Of a stretch of DNA of 64,000 bases, positions 24,670-32,328 are shown one piece after another. The translations under genes were made by a program, and so were the position numbers. The notes beneath the pieces were generated by a model. It made no database searches, had not been told where the DNA came from, and saw only the letters and a program-made list of their open reading frames with translations. The stretch is from UBA1756 sp045130235. Its GTDB lineage: Bacteria; Bacteroidota; Bacteroidia; Bacteroidales; WCHB1-69. The DNA is taken from positions 108,563 to 172,562 of the forward strand of contig JBGUPJ010000034.1 in assembly GCA_045130235.1 (NCBI GenBank), written 5' to 3'. Position 1 is the stretch's first letter. Each line of letters starts with the position of its first letter.

Positions 24670-24750
24670 GTAGGAAGTAAAAAGTAGAAAGTTAAAAGTA
24701 AAAAGTAAAAAAATATGAGGCTGTTAACTCTTAACTCTTAGTTCTTAACT
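24670..24750 (+). repeat. Short degenerate direct repeats between the MoxR and VWA genes
   Basis: AAAGTAAAA-like units, then TTAACTCTTAACTCTTAGTT units. A low-complexity spacer of the kind frequent in Bacteroidota; not a CRISPR array, since unit and spacer lengths are irregular. Confidence 0.5.
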
Positions 24751-26055
24751 ATGAAAGAAATGATTACCAAAATTGTGGAACTGTGGTTTTTGAGCGAGCC
24801 CGCTCTGTTCGCCATCTACTGCAACCAGCAGCTGCGTGAGAACCACAACATGCAGTGCGGGGTGCGGTGCGGGAAAGGTTTTGTGGAATACAACCCCACG
24901 CTCCTCGAAACGGAGAAGGTGAGCGAAGAACAGCTGGAAGAGCTGATGCGTACGGAGATGATCCGGCTGTTTCTGAAGCACCCGTACCAGCGGCAGCCGG
25001 AGAATGTCCTGCCTGAAGCACTCACCCTCGGCAGCGACATGGTGCTGGCGCAACATTACCGCCTGCAACGTACGGGAATGATCACCCCTGATGCATTCCA
25101 ACTTACTAAAAACCAATGTTTTGAATGGTATGTCAACAGGTTGGACGGACTGCTGCGGCAACCCTTTCAGGCCAACACTCAGGATTCGGGAAAGAATGAA
25201 GATGAAACCGGAGGCAGTGATTCTGACCAAAAGTTGGGAAATAGCTTGAGCGATGACGGCATGAATGGCAAGGGCGAAGGAAACGGCGACGGTGCGGCAC
25301 AAGGGAGCGGAGGTGGCGGAATGAAGCTGGAAAGAGAAGGACAGAGCAGTCAAAGTAGTGGCACCCTTTCAGACCGGCAGCGCCGGGCACTGGCCGACCA
25401 GTCGGGCCTGTGGGAGGAGGACGAGCTGCGGCAGCAGGAGATCAACGAGATCATCCGCGACACCACCCAGTGGGGTACGATTCCGGGCGACATGGTGGAA
25501 CAGATCCTCGCCTCGCTGGTGGTGAAGATGGACTACCGCAAGGTGCTGTCGGCATTCCACACCAGCATCCTGACGAGCCGCCGCAAGCTCACCCGCATGA
25601 AACCCAACCGGCGGAGTGGTTTCGCACAGATGGGCAGTCGCTACGACCTCGCCTCCAAACTGTTGGTGGCGGTGGACGTGAGCGGCTCCATCAGCACGAA
25701 GACCTTGACGGCCTTCTATTCAGCCATCGCGCGGTTCTTCCAATACGGCGTGGAAACCATCGATGTGGTGCAGTTCGACACGGTGCTGCGCGAGGTGACC
25801 ACCTTCGGGAAACGTCCGCGCATGGTGGAGGTGAAAGGGCGCGGCGGCACCAGCTTCCAACCCATCTTCGACCACCTGAAAACGCACCCAGACTACGACG
25901 GCTGCATCATCTTCACCGACGGCTATGCCGATGAACCCCATGTGGACTTCCTCCTTAAATCCAAGGTGTTATGGGTGTGCCGCAGCGAAAAAGAATATAA
26001 CGAGCACGCCAAATGGATGCGGGAAACAGGAAAATCTTGCTGGATTGAATTTTAG
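24751..26055 (+). CDS. VWA-domain protein (DUF2201-like), partner of MoxR
   Basis: 434 aa. Residues 1-135 form an alpha-helical DUF2201-type metallopeptidase-like region (FVEYNPTLL, ELMRTEMIRLFLKHP). A long low-complexity Gly/Ser/Asp linker follows (about 140-205). The von Willebrand A domain runs about 300-434 with an intact MIDAS motif DVSGS (309-313), the later Thr in RGGTSFQP and the Asp in IIFTDGYAD. VWA proteins of this build are remodelled by MoxR ATPases. It is the second gene of the operon, followed by two paralogous genes that may encode the effector. Confidence 0.85.
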   Translation: MKEMITKIVELWFLSEPALFAIYCNQQLRENHNMQCGVRCGKGFVEYNPTLLETEKVSEEQLEELMRTEMIRLFLKHPYQRQPENVLPEALTLGSDMVLAQHYRLQRTGMITPDAFQLTKNQCFEWYVNRLDGLLRQPFQANTQDSGKNEDETGGSDSDQKLGNSLSDDGMNGKGEGNGDGAAQGSGGGGMKLEREGQSSQSSGTLSDRQRRALADQSGLWEEDELRQQEINEIIRDTTQWGTIPGDMVEQILASLVVKMDYRKVLSAFHTSILTSRRKLTRMKPNRRSGFAQMGSRYDLASKLLVAVDVSGSISTKTLTAFYSAIARFFQYGVETIDVVQFDTVLREVTTFGKRPRMVEVKGRGGTSFQPIFDHLKTHPDYDGCIIFTDGYADEPHVDFLLKSKVLWVCRSEKEYNEHAKWMRETGKSCWIEF

Positions 26056-26066
26056 AAATTTTAAAT

Positions 26067-27434
26067 ATGGATATACAAGAATTAAAAGATCTTTCGGTAG
26101 AAAATTTTAACACCATCCACACACAGTTGTGGAATAGGATTCTCCGTCAAAAGTATGAAAAGGAGTTTTTCTCCCATAAAGAGAAGAAGCCTGTTCAGAT
26201 TGACAAGTTGCCTGAACGCATGAAAGCGCTCTACCCAGGTGCGAAAATCACTTTTGAAAAAATTAGTCAGAATGGAAAAGAAAAGGAACAGTGGAAATAC
26301 ATTGTTCTGCCCAATGTGGGCGTTGAAAGGCTGCCCTATTGGGGAACCCCGCTCGGGATTGAAGGCGCGAGTACGGGTAACTATTGCCGTATTGCCGATC
26401 CATTGGGATTTCTGAAAGACATTAACGAGCAGATGCCGAAGTGGAAAGAGGAATTCAGGGAGTTGTGCAAAAAATATGAAACTGAACTGAAAGCCCTGGA
26501 ATACAGGCGGCTGGAGTATTGTATAAAGGAGGGTGAGACCCATGTGGATAATTTACAATACAGGCTGGATGACTTTTTGCTGCTGGAACGTTCCATGCCC
26601 CGTAATCCGGAACATCTGCTGCAGGAGTTCAACGCTTCTGCGGATGTAAAAGCAAGCATTACGGACAATGCTTTGACAAAATACCAGTTGCGGAACATGC
26701 AAGTGCGCTTTTGGAAAAGTGAATTGCGGTATTACTTTATTGTAAGAGAAAACTTTCATCGTTCCGAACTTGACATCGGAGAGAAAGAACTTTCACTGAA
26801 AAAACTTCAAGAAATTGACTGTCAGCTTCCTATATGGGAAGAGGAGACAAAAAACCTCTTGTTTGAATTACAGAAAAAAGAGAAGACCGACAAAATCGGG
26901 CAGAACGTGCTGCAGACGCTGGTGATGCAGCGGATGCGGGAACTGGGGCTGGAATACCAGATTGAAAAAAAGGACCTCTGTGGGGATATTGAGCTGACGG
27001 TGAAGCTGAAGAAACGGAGGATGCTGAAAATCACCTTGCAAGCCAACGACAGCGACCGCGTGCAACAGCAGATTGACAATTTGGCACAGTACGTGGCCAC
27101 CCTCAACATGCTCTCGGGTGACTATCGCATCGAAAAGGAAAGAAAACAGAAAACCTCTGAGAAGCAAGATGTGGTGCAGCGTCTGGCAGAACAAAAGATG
27201 CAGGAATTGGGACTGGAGTACAGGATAGAAAAAGACTACTGGTTCGTTACGCTGATCGTGGAGTTGGAAAAACAGAGGTGCCTGAAGATAAAGCTGCCTA
27301 CCGGTCACCCCGAGTGGGTGGAGCAAAAGCTTGCCCATCTTGCACAGGATGTCGCCACCCTCAACCATATCCCGGTGGAGTTCTGCATCACTCCGCAAGA
27401 TGTCAATATAGAATGGCAGAAGGAAAGAAGATAG
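26067..27434 (+). CDS. MoxR-VWA operon protein 3, with duplicated C-terminal module
   Basis: 455 aa, charged, coiled-coil-rich, no membrane segment. No family is recognised. The N-terminal about 270 residues align with the next gene (YIVLPNV, NEQMPKWKEEF, LLLERSMP, LPNMRV-like blocks). The C-terminus contains two tandem copies of an about 75-residue module: QRMRELGLEYQIEKK with LKKRRMLKITL, and EQKMQELGLEYRIEKD with LEKQRCLKIKLP. It starts 11 nt after the VWA stop. As the conserved third component it is the candidate client or effector of the MoxR-VWA pair. Confidence 0.65.
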   Translation: MDIQELKDLSVENFNTIHTQLWNRILRQKYEKEFFSHKEKKPVQIDKLPERMKALYPGAKITFEKISQNGKEKEQWKYIVLPNVGVERLPYWGTPLGIEGASTGNYCRIADPLGFLKDINEQMPKWKEEFRELCKKYETELKALEYRRLEYCIKEGETHVDNLQYRLDDFLLLERSMPRNPEHLLQEFNASADVKASITDNALTKYQLRNMQVRFWKSELRYYFIVRENFHRSELDIGEKELSLKKLQEIDCQLPIWEEETKNLLFELQKKEKTDKIGQNVLQTLVMQRMRELGLEYQIEKKDLCGDIELTVKLKKRRMLKITLQANDSDRVQQQIDNLAQYVATLNMLSGDYRIEKERKQKTSEKQDVVQRLAEQKMQELGLEYRIEKDYWFVTLIVELEKQRCLKIKLPTGHPEWVEQKLAHLAQDVATLNHIPVEFCITPQDVNIEWQKERR

Positions 27435-27464
27435 CAGAAACGCATTAAATTGATTTTTAAGAAT

Positions 27465-28583
27465 ATGGATATACAGAAATTATTAAACAGTTCTTTGAAG
27501 AGCAACAGAACCACGCTCACTTCGTTGTATTTGGAATTCATTAGAGAGAAAAACAATCAACTGGTATCCCAGCACTTCGAAGGTCGTACTCCCTACAATA
27601 CCCTGCCGTATCTTCTTCGGAATACTATGCCTGAAACCGAGGTGATTCTTTATACCGGAGATAAGGTCAGCGTTCTTGAAAAGGGGGTGCATGCGTGGCG
27701 CTATCTTGTCCTTCCGAACGTGGTTTTTCAAAGTCATGGATCCGCGAGCTACCGTAGCCTTTCCATTTGTGAAGAGACTGTGTGGTTGGGTACCAATTCC
27801 GTGAACTACCTCATCGCCGTCAACAATCAGATGCCGCAGTGGAAAGCGGAATTTAAGGAGATTTGTTCACAATATAAATCTGAAATACAGGAGATTGAAC
27901 GAAAACGGCAGGAGAAGATCGCCCAACATCACCTTCATGCCTTCATCTCGACCTATCTTCAGGACAAGGTCGATGACTGGCTGTTGTTGGAGCGCCGCAC
28001 ACCCGATTATGCGGAGCGGTTGCTGCGTTGCATCATGGCGGCGGCGGGCAAGACATTTGATTGGAAAAAACGGGACTATAGCGTCGAATACAAGCTGCCG
28101 AACATGCGGGTGATGGTTCAGAAGGGAAGTCCGTGGTTTTTTCCCCAGGCAACCATTTCCTACAAGGGCAACACCCTCAAATTCAGGGAGCGGGACATTT
28201 CGTTGGAAATGTTGCAAGAACTTGACCATCAATTATCTATCTGGAATGAAGAGGCAAAGACCATCCTGCTCGACTTGCAGAAAAAGGAGAAGGCGGAACA
28301 GCTCGGTCGCAATGTGATGCGTGCACTGGTGAAGCAGAAAATGCGGGAACTCAAAATGGAATACCAGCTTGAGGACGATCTCGAAAAGGGAAATCTGATT
28401 TTGGCTTTGAAGTTGGAGAAGCGGAGGATGATAAAAGTCACTCTGCGGTCGGGGCATATTGACTTGATGAAGCGGCAGCTCGACACCTTGGAGGAGATTG
28501 TGAGTGCGCTCAACGCCGTGCCGATGGATTACCGCATCTATTTCCAAAGCAACAACACAGTGTGGCAGAAGGAGGCGGAATAG
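27465..28583 (+). CDS. MoxR-VWA operon protein 4, paralog with one C-terminal module
   Basis: 372 aa from MDIQKLLNSSLKSNRTTL. The start is chosen because its paralog begins MDIQELK; the ATG 15 nt upstream is less likely. It shares the N-terminal region and one copy of the C-terminal module (KQKMRELKMEYQLED, LEKRRMIKVTLRSGH) with protein 3. The gap to protein 3 is 30 nt. No enzymatic motif is visible. The gene pair arose by duplication, and the two differ by loss or gain of one module, as expected for a target-recognition component under selection. Confidence 0.65.
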   Translation: MDIQKLLNSSLKSNRTTLTSLYLEFIREKNNQLVSQHFEGRTPYNTLPYLLRNTMPETEVILYTGDKVSVLEKGVHAWRYLVLPNVVFQSHGSASYRSLSICEETVWLGTNSVNYLIAVNNQMPQWKAEFKEICSQYKSEIQEIERKRQEKIAQHHLHAFISTYLQDKVDDWLLLERRTPDYAERLLRCIMAAAGKTFDWKKRDYSVEYKLPNMRVMVQKGSPWFFPQATISYKGNTLKFRERDISLEMLQELDHQLSIWNEEAKTILLDLQKKEKAEQLGRNVMRALVKQKMRELKMEYQLEDDLEKGNLILALKLEKRRMIKVTLRSGHIDLMKRQLDTLEEIVSALNAVPMDYRIYFQSNNTVWQKEAE

Positions 28584-28644
28584 CGGGATTGATAATTCCA
28601 CCACCATTTCATTTTCAATTTTTCGTTTCCCATTTTCCATTTGC

Positions 28645-28681
28645 TATGTCACGTTCTGTCATACCTGTACCCTAATTTTGC
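28645..28681 (+). promoter_or_regulatory. Promoter with operator dyad (site G)
   Basis: TATGTCA-cgttc-TGTCATA (28645-28663), 9 nt, -7 box TAATTTTGC (28673-28681). Preceded by the same pyrimidine-rich TTTTCCATTTT tract as sites C, D and H. Confidence 0.75.
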
Positions 28682-28702
28682 CGCATCCAAAAACCCACAC
28701 CT

Positions 28703-29416
28703 ATGACAACCACCACACAACCACAAAACAACGAGGAATCTCTTCGACAGGCGGTAGAAATCTTGAACGAAGTAGTGGCCTCCACCGCCCACATTGAGGA
28801 TGATGCGAGGCGCATTAAGCACATCCTGTTGCACCGGCACCAATGCAGCCTGGATGCGCTCACCAACAAATGTGAAATGGACAGCCATTGGATGAGGATG
28901 GAGAAAATGCTGCACATTGAGGCTTTTTGGACCTTCATCAACCCGAAGCCAGACGACCCGCGGTATGCACAGCACCGGATGAACTATGTGATCGAGATGC
29001 TGCTGCGGTGCGAAAAGAATGCGACGGGGTCTTTCGTGGACGTGGATGCACGGCTGCAACAGAACCCGCACTACCTGTTTGAGCGCTGCCTGCCCATCAT
29101 GCTGGACATGGAGGCCGAAAAAGTGCCATTTCTGCGATGCGACCTCTCCCTTGACGAGCTGATGGAGGAGGAATTGCTGATGCCCGTCTGCCTGCACGAA
29201 ATCAGTCCGGGGATGTTTGCGCTTTGGATGGCGGTGAAAATGATGTTCGAGCGGATGTGGTCGTGGTACACCCATATGGAATTGGATTACAAGGAGGAGT
29301 GCTTCGAGGCGGATGCCAACGGCGTGCGCGACCTCCTCTCACAATTCATCGAAGCCAAAGAGGAAGACCTCGTCCCGACCGGCAAAACGTTGGGGGACTA
29401 TTTGGGGGAGGATTAA
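28703..29416 (+). CDS. Hypothetical island protein, 237 aa
   Basis: Soluble, acidic and mostly helical, starting MTTTTQPQNNEESLRQAVEI. It has a run of methionine- and tryptophan-rich helices (MFALWMAVKMMFERMWSWYT) near residues 170-190 that are amphipathic rather than membrane-spanning. No known family. It is the only gene between operator G and the next promoter. Confidence 0.6.
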   Translation: MTTTTQPQNNEESLRQAVEILNEVVASTAHIEDDARRIKHILLHRHQCSLDALTNKCEMDSHWMRMEKMLHIEAFWTFINPKPDDPRYAQHRMNYVIEMLLRCEKNATGSFVDVDARLQQNPHYLFERCLPIMLDMEAEKVPFLRCDLSLDELMEEELLMPVCLHEISPGMFALWMAVKMMFERMWSWYTHMELDYKEECFEADANGVRDLLSQFIEAKEEDLVPTGKTLGDYLGED

Positions 29417-29426
29417 GTGTGAGTGA

Positions 29427-29445
29427 GATATTTTTGTAATTTTGC
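29427..29445 (+). promoter_or_regulatory. Twin -7 box promoter (copy 2)
   Basis: TATTTTTGT (29429-29437) overlapping TAATTTTGC (29437-29445). Drives the ADP-ribosylglycohydrolase gene after a leader of about 84 nt. Confidence 0.6.
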
Positions 29446-29529
29446 AGAGTAAACTCATTACGATTTGCTTCTCCATAAAGAGGTTTTTGCTAAGCATTTT
29501 CCAAAATAATTCAATAAATACACAATACT

Positions 29530-30342
29530 ATGTTAGGCGCAATTATTGGCGACACCGCCGGTTCGGTGTATGAATTTGACAACATTAAAACAACGGATTT
29601 CCCGTTTTTTAATAATCGCAGTGAATTTACGGATGACAGTTTGATGTCGTTTGCCGTGGCCGACTGGCTGTTGCACGACAGCGACCACACGCACCCTGCG
29701 TTGGAGGAGGCGATGGTGCGTATCGCCCATGAGTTCCCCAATCCGATAGGTGGTTATGGGGGTAGTTTTTACCGATGGCTGTTCAGCGGACGGGAACGCA
29801 AGCCCTACAACTCATGGGGCAACGGCTCGGCTATGCGTGTGAGTGCCGTGGGATGGGCTTTTGACACATTGGAGGAGACCCTCCGTGTGGCCGAGATTTC
29901 GGCTTCCATCACCCACAACCATCCAGAGGGCATCAAGGGGGCGCAAGCCACTGCTGCCGCCATCTTTCTTGCCCGAAACGGCAAGGCAAAGAACGAGATC
30001 AAGTCCTATATTGAAGAGACATTCGGCTATGACCTGCACCGCACTTGCGATGAGATTCGACCATACTATCAATTTGATGAGAGCTGTCAGGGCACGGTGC
30101 CGGAAGCCATCATTGCTTTCCTCGACAGCAGCGATTTCGAGAATGCCATCCGGCTGGCCGTTTCGCTTGGCGGCGACAGCGACACCATCGCCTGCATCAC
30201 CGGCGGCATCGCCGAAGCTTACTACAAGGAGATTTCTGAAGAAATCGTCCGGCAGATGTGGCAGCGGCTTCCCGAGTGTTTCCGCGAAATATTGCGGGAG
30301 ATGAGGGAAAGGTTCGGGTACCCATTACCGATAAGGGAGTAA
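29530..30342 (+). CDS. ADP-ribosylglycohydrolase (DraG/ARH family)
   Basis: 270 aa. The Mg-binding motifs are intact: GAIIGDTAGSVYEF at the N-terminus, TDDS (34-37), GNGSAMRVS (98-106) and SLGGDSDT (212-219). These enzymes remove ADP-ribose from arginine, serine or nucleic-acid bases. In this setting it could reverse a toxin- or defence-driven ADP-ribosylation. No ADP-ribosyltransferase gene is nearby, so the antagonist is unknown. It is controlled by the twin-box promoter rather than by a WYL dyad. Confidence 0.88.
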   Translation: MLGAIIGDTAGSVYEFDNIKTTDFPFFNNRSEFTDDSLMSFAVADWLLHDSDHTHPALEEAMVRIAHEFPNPIGGYGGSFYRWLFSGRERKPYNSWGNGSAMRVSAVGWAFDTLEETLRVAEISASITHNHPEGIKGAQATAAAIFLARNGKAKNEIKSYIEETFGYDLHRTCDEIRPYYQFDESCQGTVPEAIIAFLDSSDFENAIRLAVSLGGDSDTIACITGGIAEAYYKEISEEIVRQMWQRLPECFREILREMRERFGYPLPIRE

Positions 30343-30344
30343 AG

Positions 30345-30363
30345 GATATTTTTGTAATTTTGC
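30345..30363 (+). promoter_or_regulatory. Twin -7 box promoter (copy 3)
   Basis: TATTTTTGT (30347-30355) overlapping TAATTTTGC (30355-30363), starting 3 nt after the ADP-ribosylglycohydrolase stop. Confidence 0.6.
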
Positions 30364-30423
30364 GGCTGATATTATTAAACCAAATGTTGCATTTGTAACT
30401 TGAATTCAGTAAATCAATGTAAA

Positions 30424-31047
30424 ATGGTAAAGCAAGAATTATTCATTGGAAACCATTATTATAATGGTATATATGGCAAAAAAGTAATGGTCGTCGGCCA
30501 CCAAAAACATGCTACAGATAAGGAAAGAGCTCTGTATAAGGACAATCCTATGGCATATAATGTATCAACCGATAATACAGACATGTTAAAAGAGCTCATT
30601 AGTGGTGAGTGTATGGAATGGGAACATAGAGACCGTAAAGCTTGGTTGCAGTTTGGAAAAATGCTCTCAGGGAATCTCAACTTTAATTTAGGAACAGAAC
30701 AAAGTTCTAAACTGTTTGATTCTATAGCATTCTGTAATTATCTTCAAATTCCAGATATTGCATTAGACAATAGGCAAGGTAAAGATGAGGAATGCTTATA
30801 TGTATATTCAGAGAATATTTTTAAAGAATACTTAGAGGAAGCAAAACCAGACAAAATCATAGTTTGGGGTGAACCATACAAATATATCAAAAAGATAGGC
30901 ACAGAACTTGATGATAGAAATTGTAGAATTGCATCGCCTTTGCATGGGAAAATTGATGTCTTAAAGATCAATCATCCATGCAGAGTTGAAAGAGGTGGTT
31001 ATGATGAAATGATTAAAAGAATAAAAGCTTTTATTCAGAAGAATTAG
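30424..31047 (+). CDS. Uracil-DNA-glycosylase-superfamily-like protein (island copy 2)
   Basis: About 207 aa from MVKQELFIGNHYYNGIYG; an upstream TTG is rejected. KVMVVGHQKHATDKE, DSIAFCNYLQ, PDKIIVWGEPYKYI and the late INHPCRVERGGYDEM align with blocks in the protein at 21731. The NHP segment resembles the HPS motif of UDG-fold enzymes. It is AT-rich. No activity can be assigned with certainty; nucleic-acid base recognition is the working inference. Confidence 0.5.
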   Translation: MVKQELFIGNHYYNGIYGKKVMVVGHQKHATDKERALYKDNPMAYNVSTDNTDMLKELISGECMEWEHRDRKAWLQFGKMLSGNLNFNLGTEQSSKLFDSIAFCNYLQIPDIALDNRQGKDEECLYVYSENIFKEYLEEAKPDKIIVWGEPYKYIKKIGTELDDRNCRIASPLHGKIDVLKINHPCRVERGGYDEMIKRIKAFIQKN

Positions 31048-31060
31048 GTTTTATTACTAT

Positions 31061-31167
31061 GCCCACCACCCTCATCATCTTCCATCACTAACACACCACC
31101 GTGCTAAAAAATCCGCGTTTCCCGAGGGGTGAAACCCTTATGTCCTTTCGTCCTCCCACAACCCATC
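31061..31167 (+). repeat. Island repeat R1 copy and leader of the truncated DprA-like gene
   Basis: Starts GCCCACCACCCTCATCATC, then a variant of the CCGCGTTTCCCG segment, then the leader ending at the ATG. It mirrors 22467-22571. Confidence 0.65.
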
Positions 31168-31401
31168 ATGCCCTATCCCATCATCGAAATCACCCAAGCT
31201 TCCGAGCTGTTCCCGCCCTTGCTGCGGGCCATTGGCGAGGATTGTCCCGAAAGGCTGTGGCTGAGAGGCAACCTCGAGCTTTTGAAAGCTGAAAAGAGCG
31301 TGGCCATCATCGGGGTACGGGCCGCACAGTTCCCCTACCGCAACGAAGCCACCGCCGGCAACGACAACCTCCTGCACGAGGGCATCGCTGGATTGATTTA
31401 A
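31168..31401 (+). pseudogene. DprA-like gene, internally deleted copy
   Basis: The first about 53 residues (MPYPIIEITQASELFPPLLR to VAIIGVRAA) and the last about 24 (QFPYRNEATAGNDNLLHEGI) match the intact gene at 22572. The 132 residues between, including the whole nucleotide-binding core, are missing. The junction falls at GGCCGC, which occurs at both ends of the deleted segment in the full copy, so the deletion arose by recombination between 6-bp repeats. The frame stays open but the product cannot be functional as a Rossmann fold. Confidence 0.85.
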
Positions 31402-31723
31402 TAATACTGCGTTTTTTCGCGGAATATAATCGGACGCATGCGATGCGTCCCTACATTGTCTCTCTCCCTTTCCCCAAAAAAATCCGCGTTTCCCGCGGGG
31501 TGAAAACCTTGTGGCTTTTTTGTCCGAACACCATTCCGCCAGCACTACCTTTCAGTTTTCCGTTTTCAGCTTTAAGACGGTGCATGCACCGTCTCTACCT
31601 TTCCATTTTCAATTTCCATTTTCCATTTACCATGCCGCACTTTGTCATACCTGCGCCGTACTTTTGCCACCGAAAAAACTTGTACCTTTGCCGCCCGAAA
31701 ATGCCGGCACCAAAAAGACTCGT
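31402..31723 (+). repeat. Duplicated intergenic repeat block with site H
   Basis: Palindrome with arm GGACGCAT (31432-31450), CCGCGTTTCCCGCGGGGTGA segment (about 31484-31503), CATTCCGCCAGCACTACC, a palindrome with arm AGACGGTGCA (31575-31594), a pyrimidine tract and operator/promoter H. It is the second copy of 23202-23453. No gene other than the downstream exonuclease. Confidence 0.7.
31631..31667 (+). promoter_or_regulatory. Promoter with operator dyad (site H)
   Basis: CATGCCG-cactt-TGTCATA (31631-31649), 9 nt, -7 box TACTTTTGC (31659-31667). It drives the exonuclease gene at 31724. Confidence 0.68.
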
Positions 31724-32218
31724 ATGAAAAACTTCGCAGCCATTGATTTCGAGACCGCCAACGGACAGCGCAGCAGCGTGTGCAGCGTGGGCGTGGTGGT
31801 GGTGCGCGACGGCGTCATCACCGACACCTTCTACAGCCTCATCCATCCCGTGCCTAATTACTACGCGTGGTTCTGCCAGCAGGTGCACGGACTGGGCCCG
31901 GAAGACACCGACAACGCCCCGTCCTTTCCGGAAGTGTGGAAACAGATCTCCCCGCGCATCGCCGGACTGACCCTTGTGGCGCACAACAGCCCCTTCGACG
32001 AGGGTTGCCTCAAAGCCGTGTTCCAAACCTACCAAATGGAGTATCCCGGCTACCGGTTCCGCTGCACCTGCCGGGCCTCACGCCGGCATTTCGGCAAACA
32101 ACTACCCAACCACCAGCTGCATACCGTGGCCAAAGCCTGCGGCTTCAATCTGGAAAACCACCACCACGCCCTCGCCGATGCCGAGGCCTGCGCAAGGATC
32201 GCCATGACGATTCTGTAG
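31724..32218 (+). CDS. DEDDh 3'-5' exonuclease (DnaQ/RNase T-like), island copy
   Basis: 164 aa from MKNFAAIDFETANG. The longer frame upstream runs through the promoter and repeats and is rejected. Exo I motif DFE (residues 8-10), Exo II around LVAHNSPFDEG, Exo III HHALADAEACA with the catalytic His/Asp. This is the compact Bacteroidota exonuclease type that trims DNA or RNA 3' ends. Its close paralog at 60970 lies outside the island. The stop codon TAG is inside the left end of a REP-like palindrome. Confidence 0.85.
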   Translation: MKNFAAIDFETANGQRSSVCSVGVVVVRDGVITDTFYSLIHPVPNYYAWFCQQVHGLGPEDTDNAPSFPEVWKQISPRIAGLTLVAHNSPFDEGCLKAVFQTYQMEYPGYRFRCTCRASRRHFGKQLPNHQLHTVAKACGFNLENHHHALADAEACARIAMTIL

Positions 32219-32242
32219 AGACGTTGCGCGCAACGTCTCTAC
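32215..32242. repeat. 28-nt REP-like perfect palindrome
   Basis: Two perfect 14-nt arms, GTAGAGACGTTGCG and its complement. It overlaps the exonuclease stop codon and may terminate transcription in both directions. Exactly the left part recurs at 33323-33338, joined to unrelated DNA. Confidence 0.8.
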
Positions 32243-32328
32243 GATAATATTAAAAAAATCGAATAATCATATAATTATGTAAATATTATTGTTAATTTTA
32301 CCAAAAATTATTTTATAAATCAATAATT

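Noticed and set aside
24670..24750. Short direct repeats considered as a CRISPR array
   Set aside because: Units are 8-10 nt, irregular and contiguous, with no unique spacers and no cas genes.
31511..31723. Upstream extension of the island exonuclease
   Set aside because: It runs through repeats, operator H and the -7 box; DEDDh homologues begin at MKNFAAIDFE.
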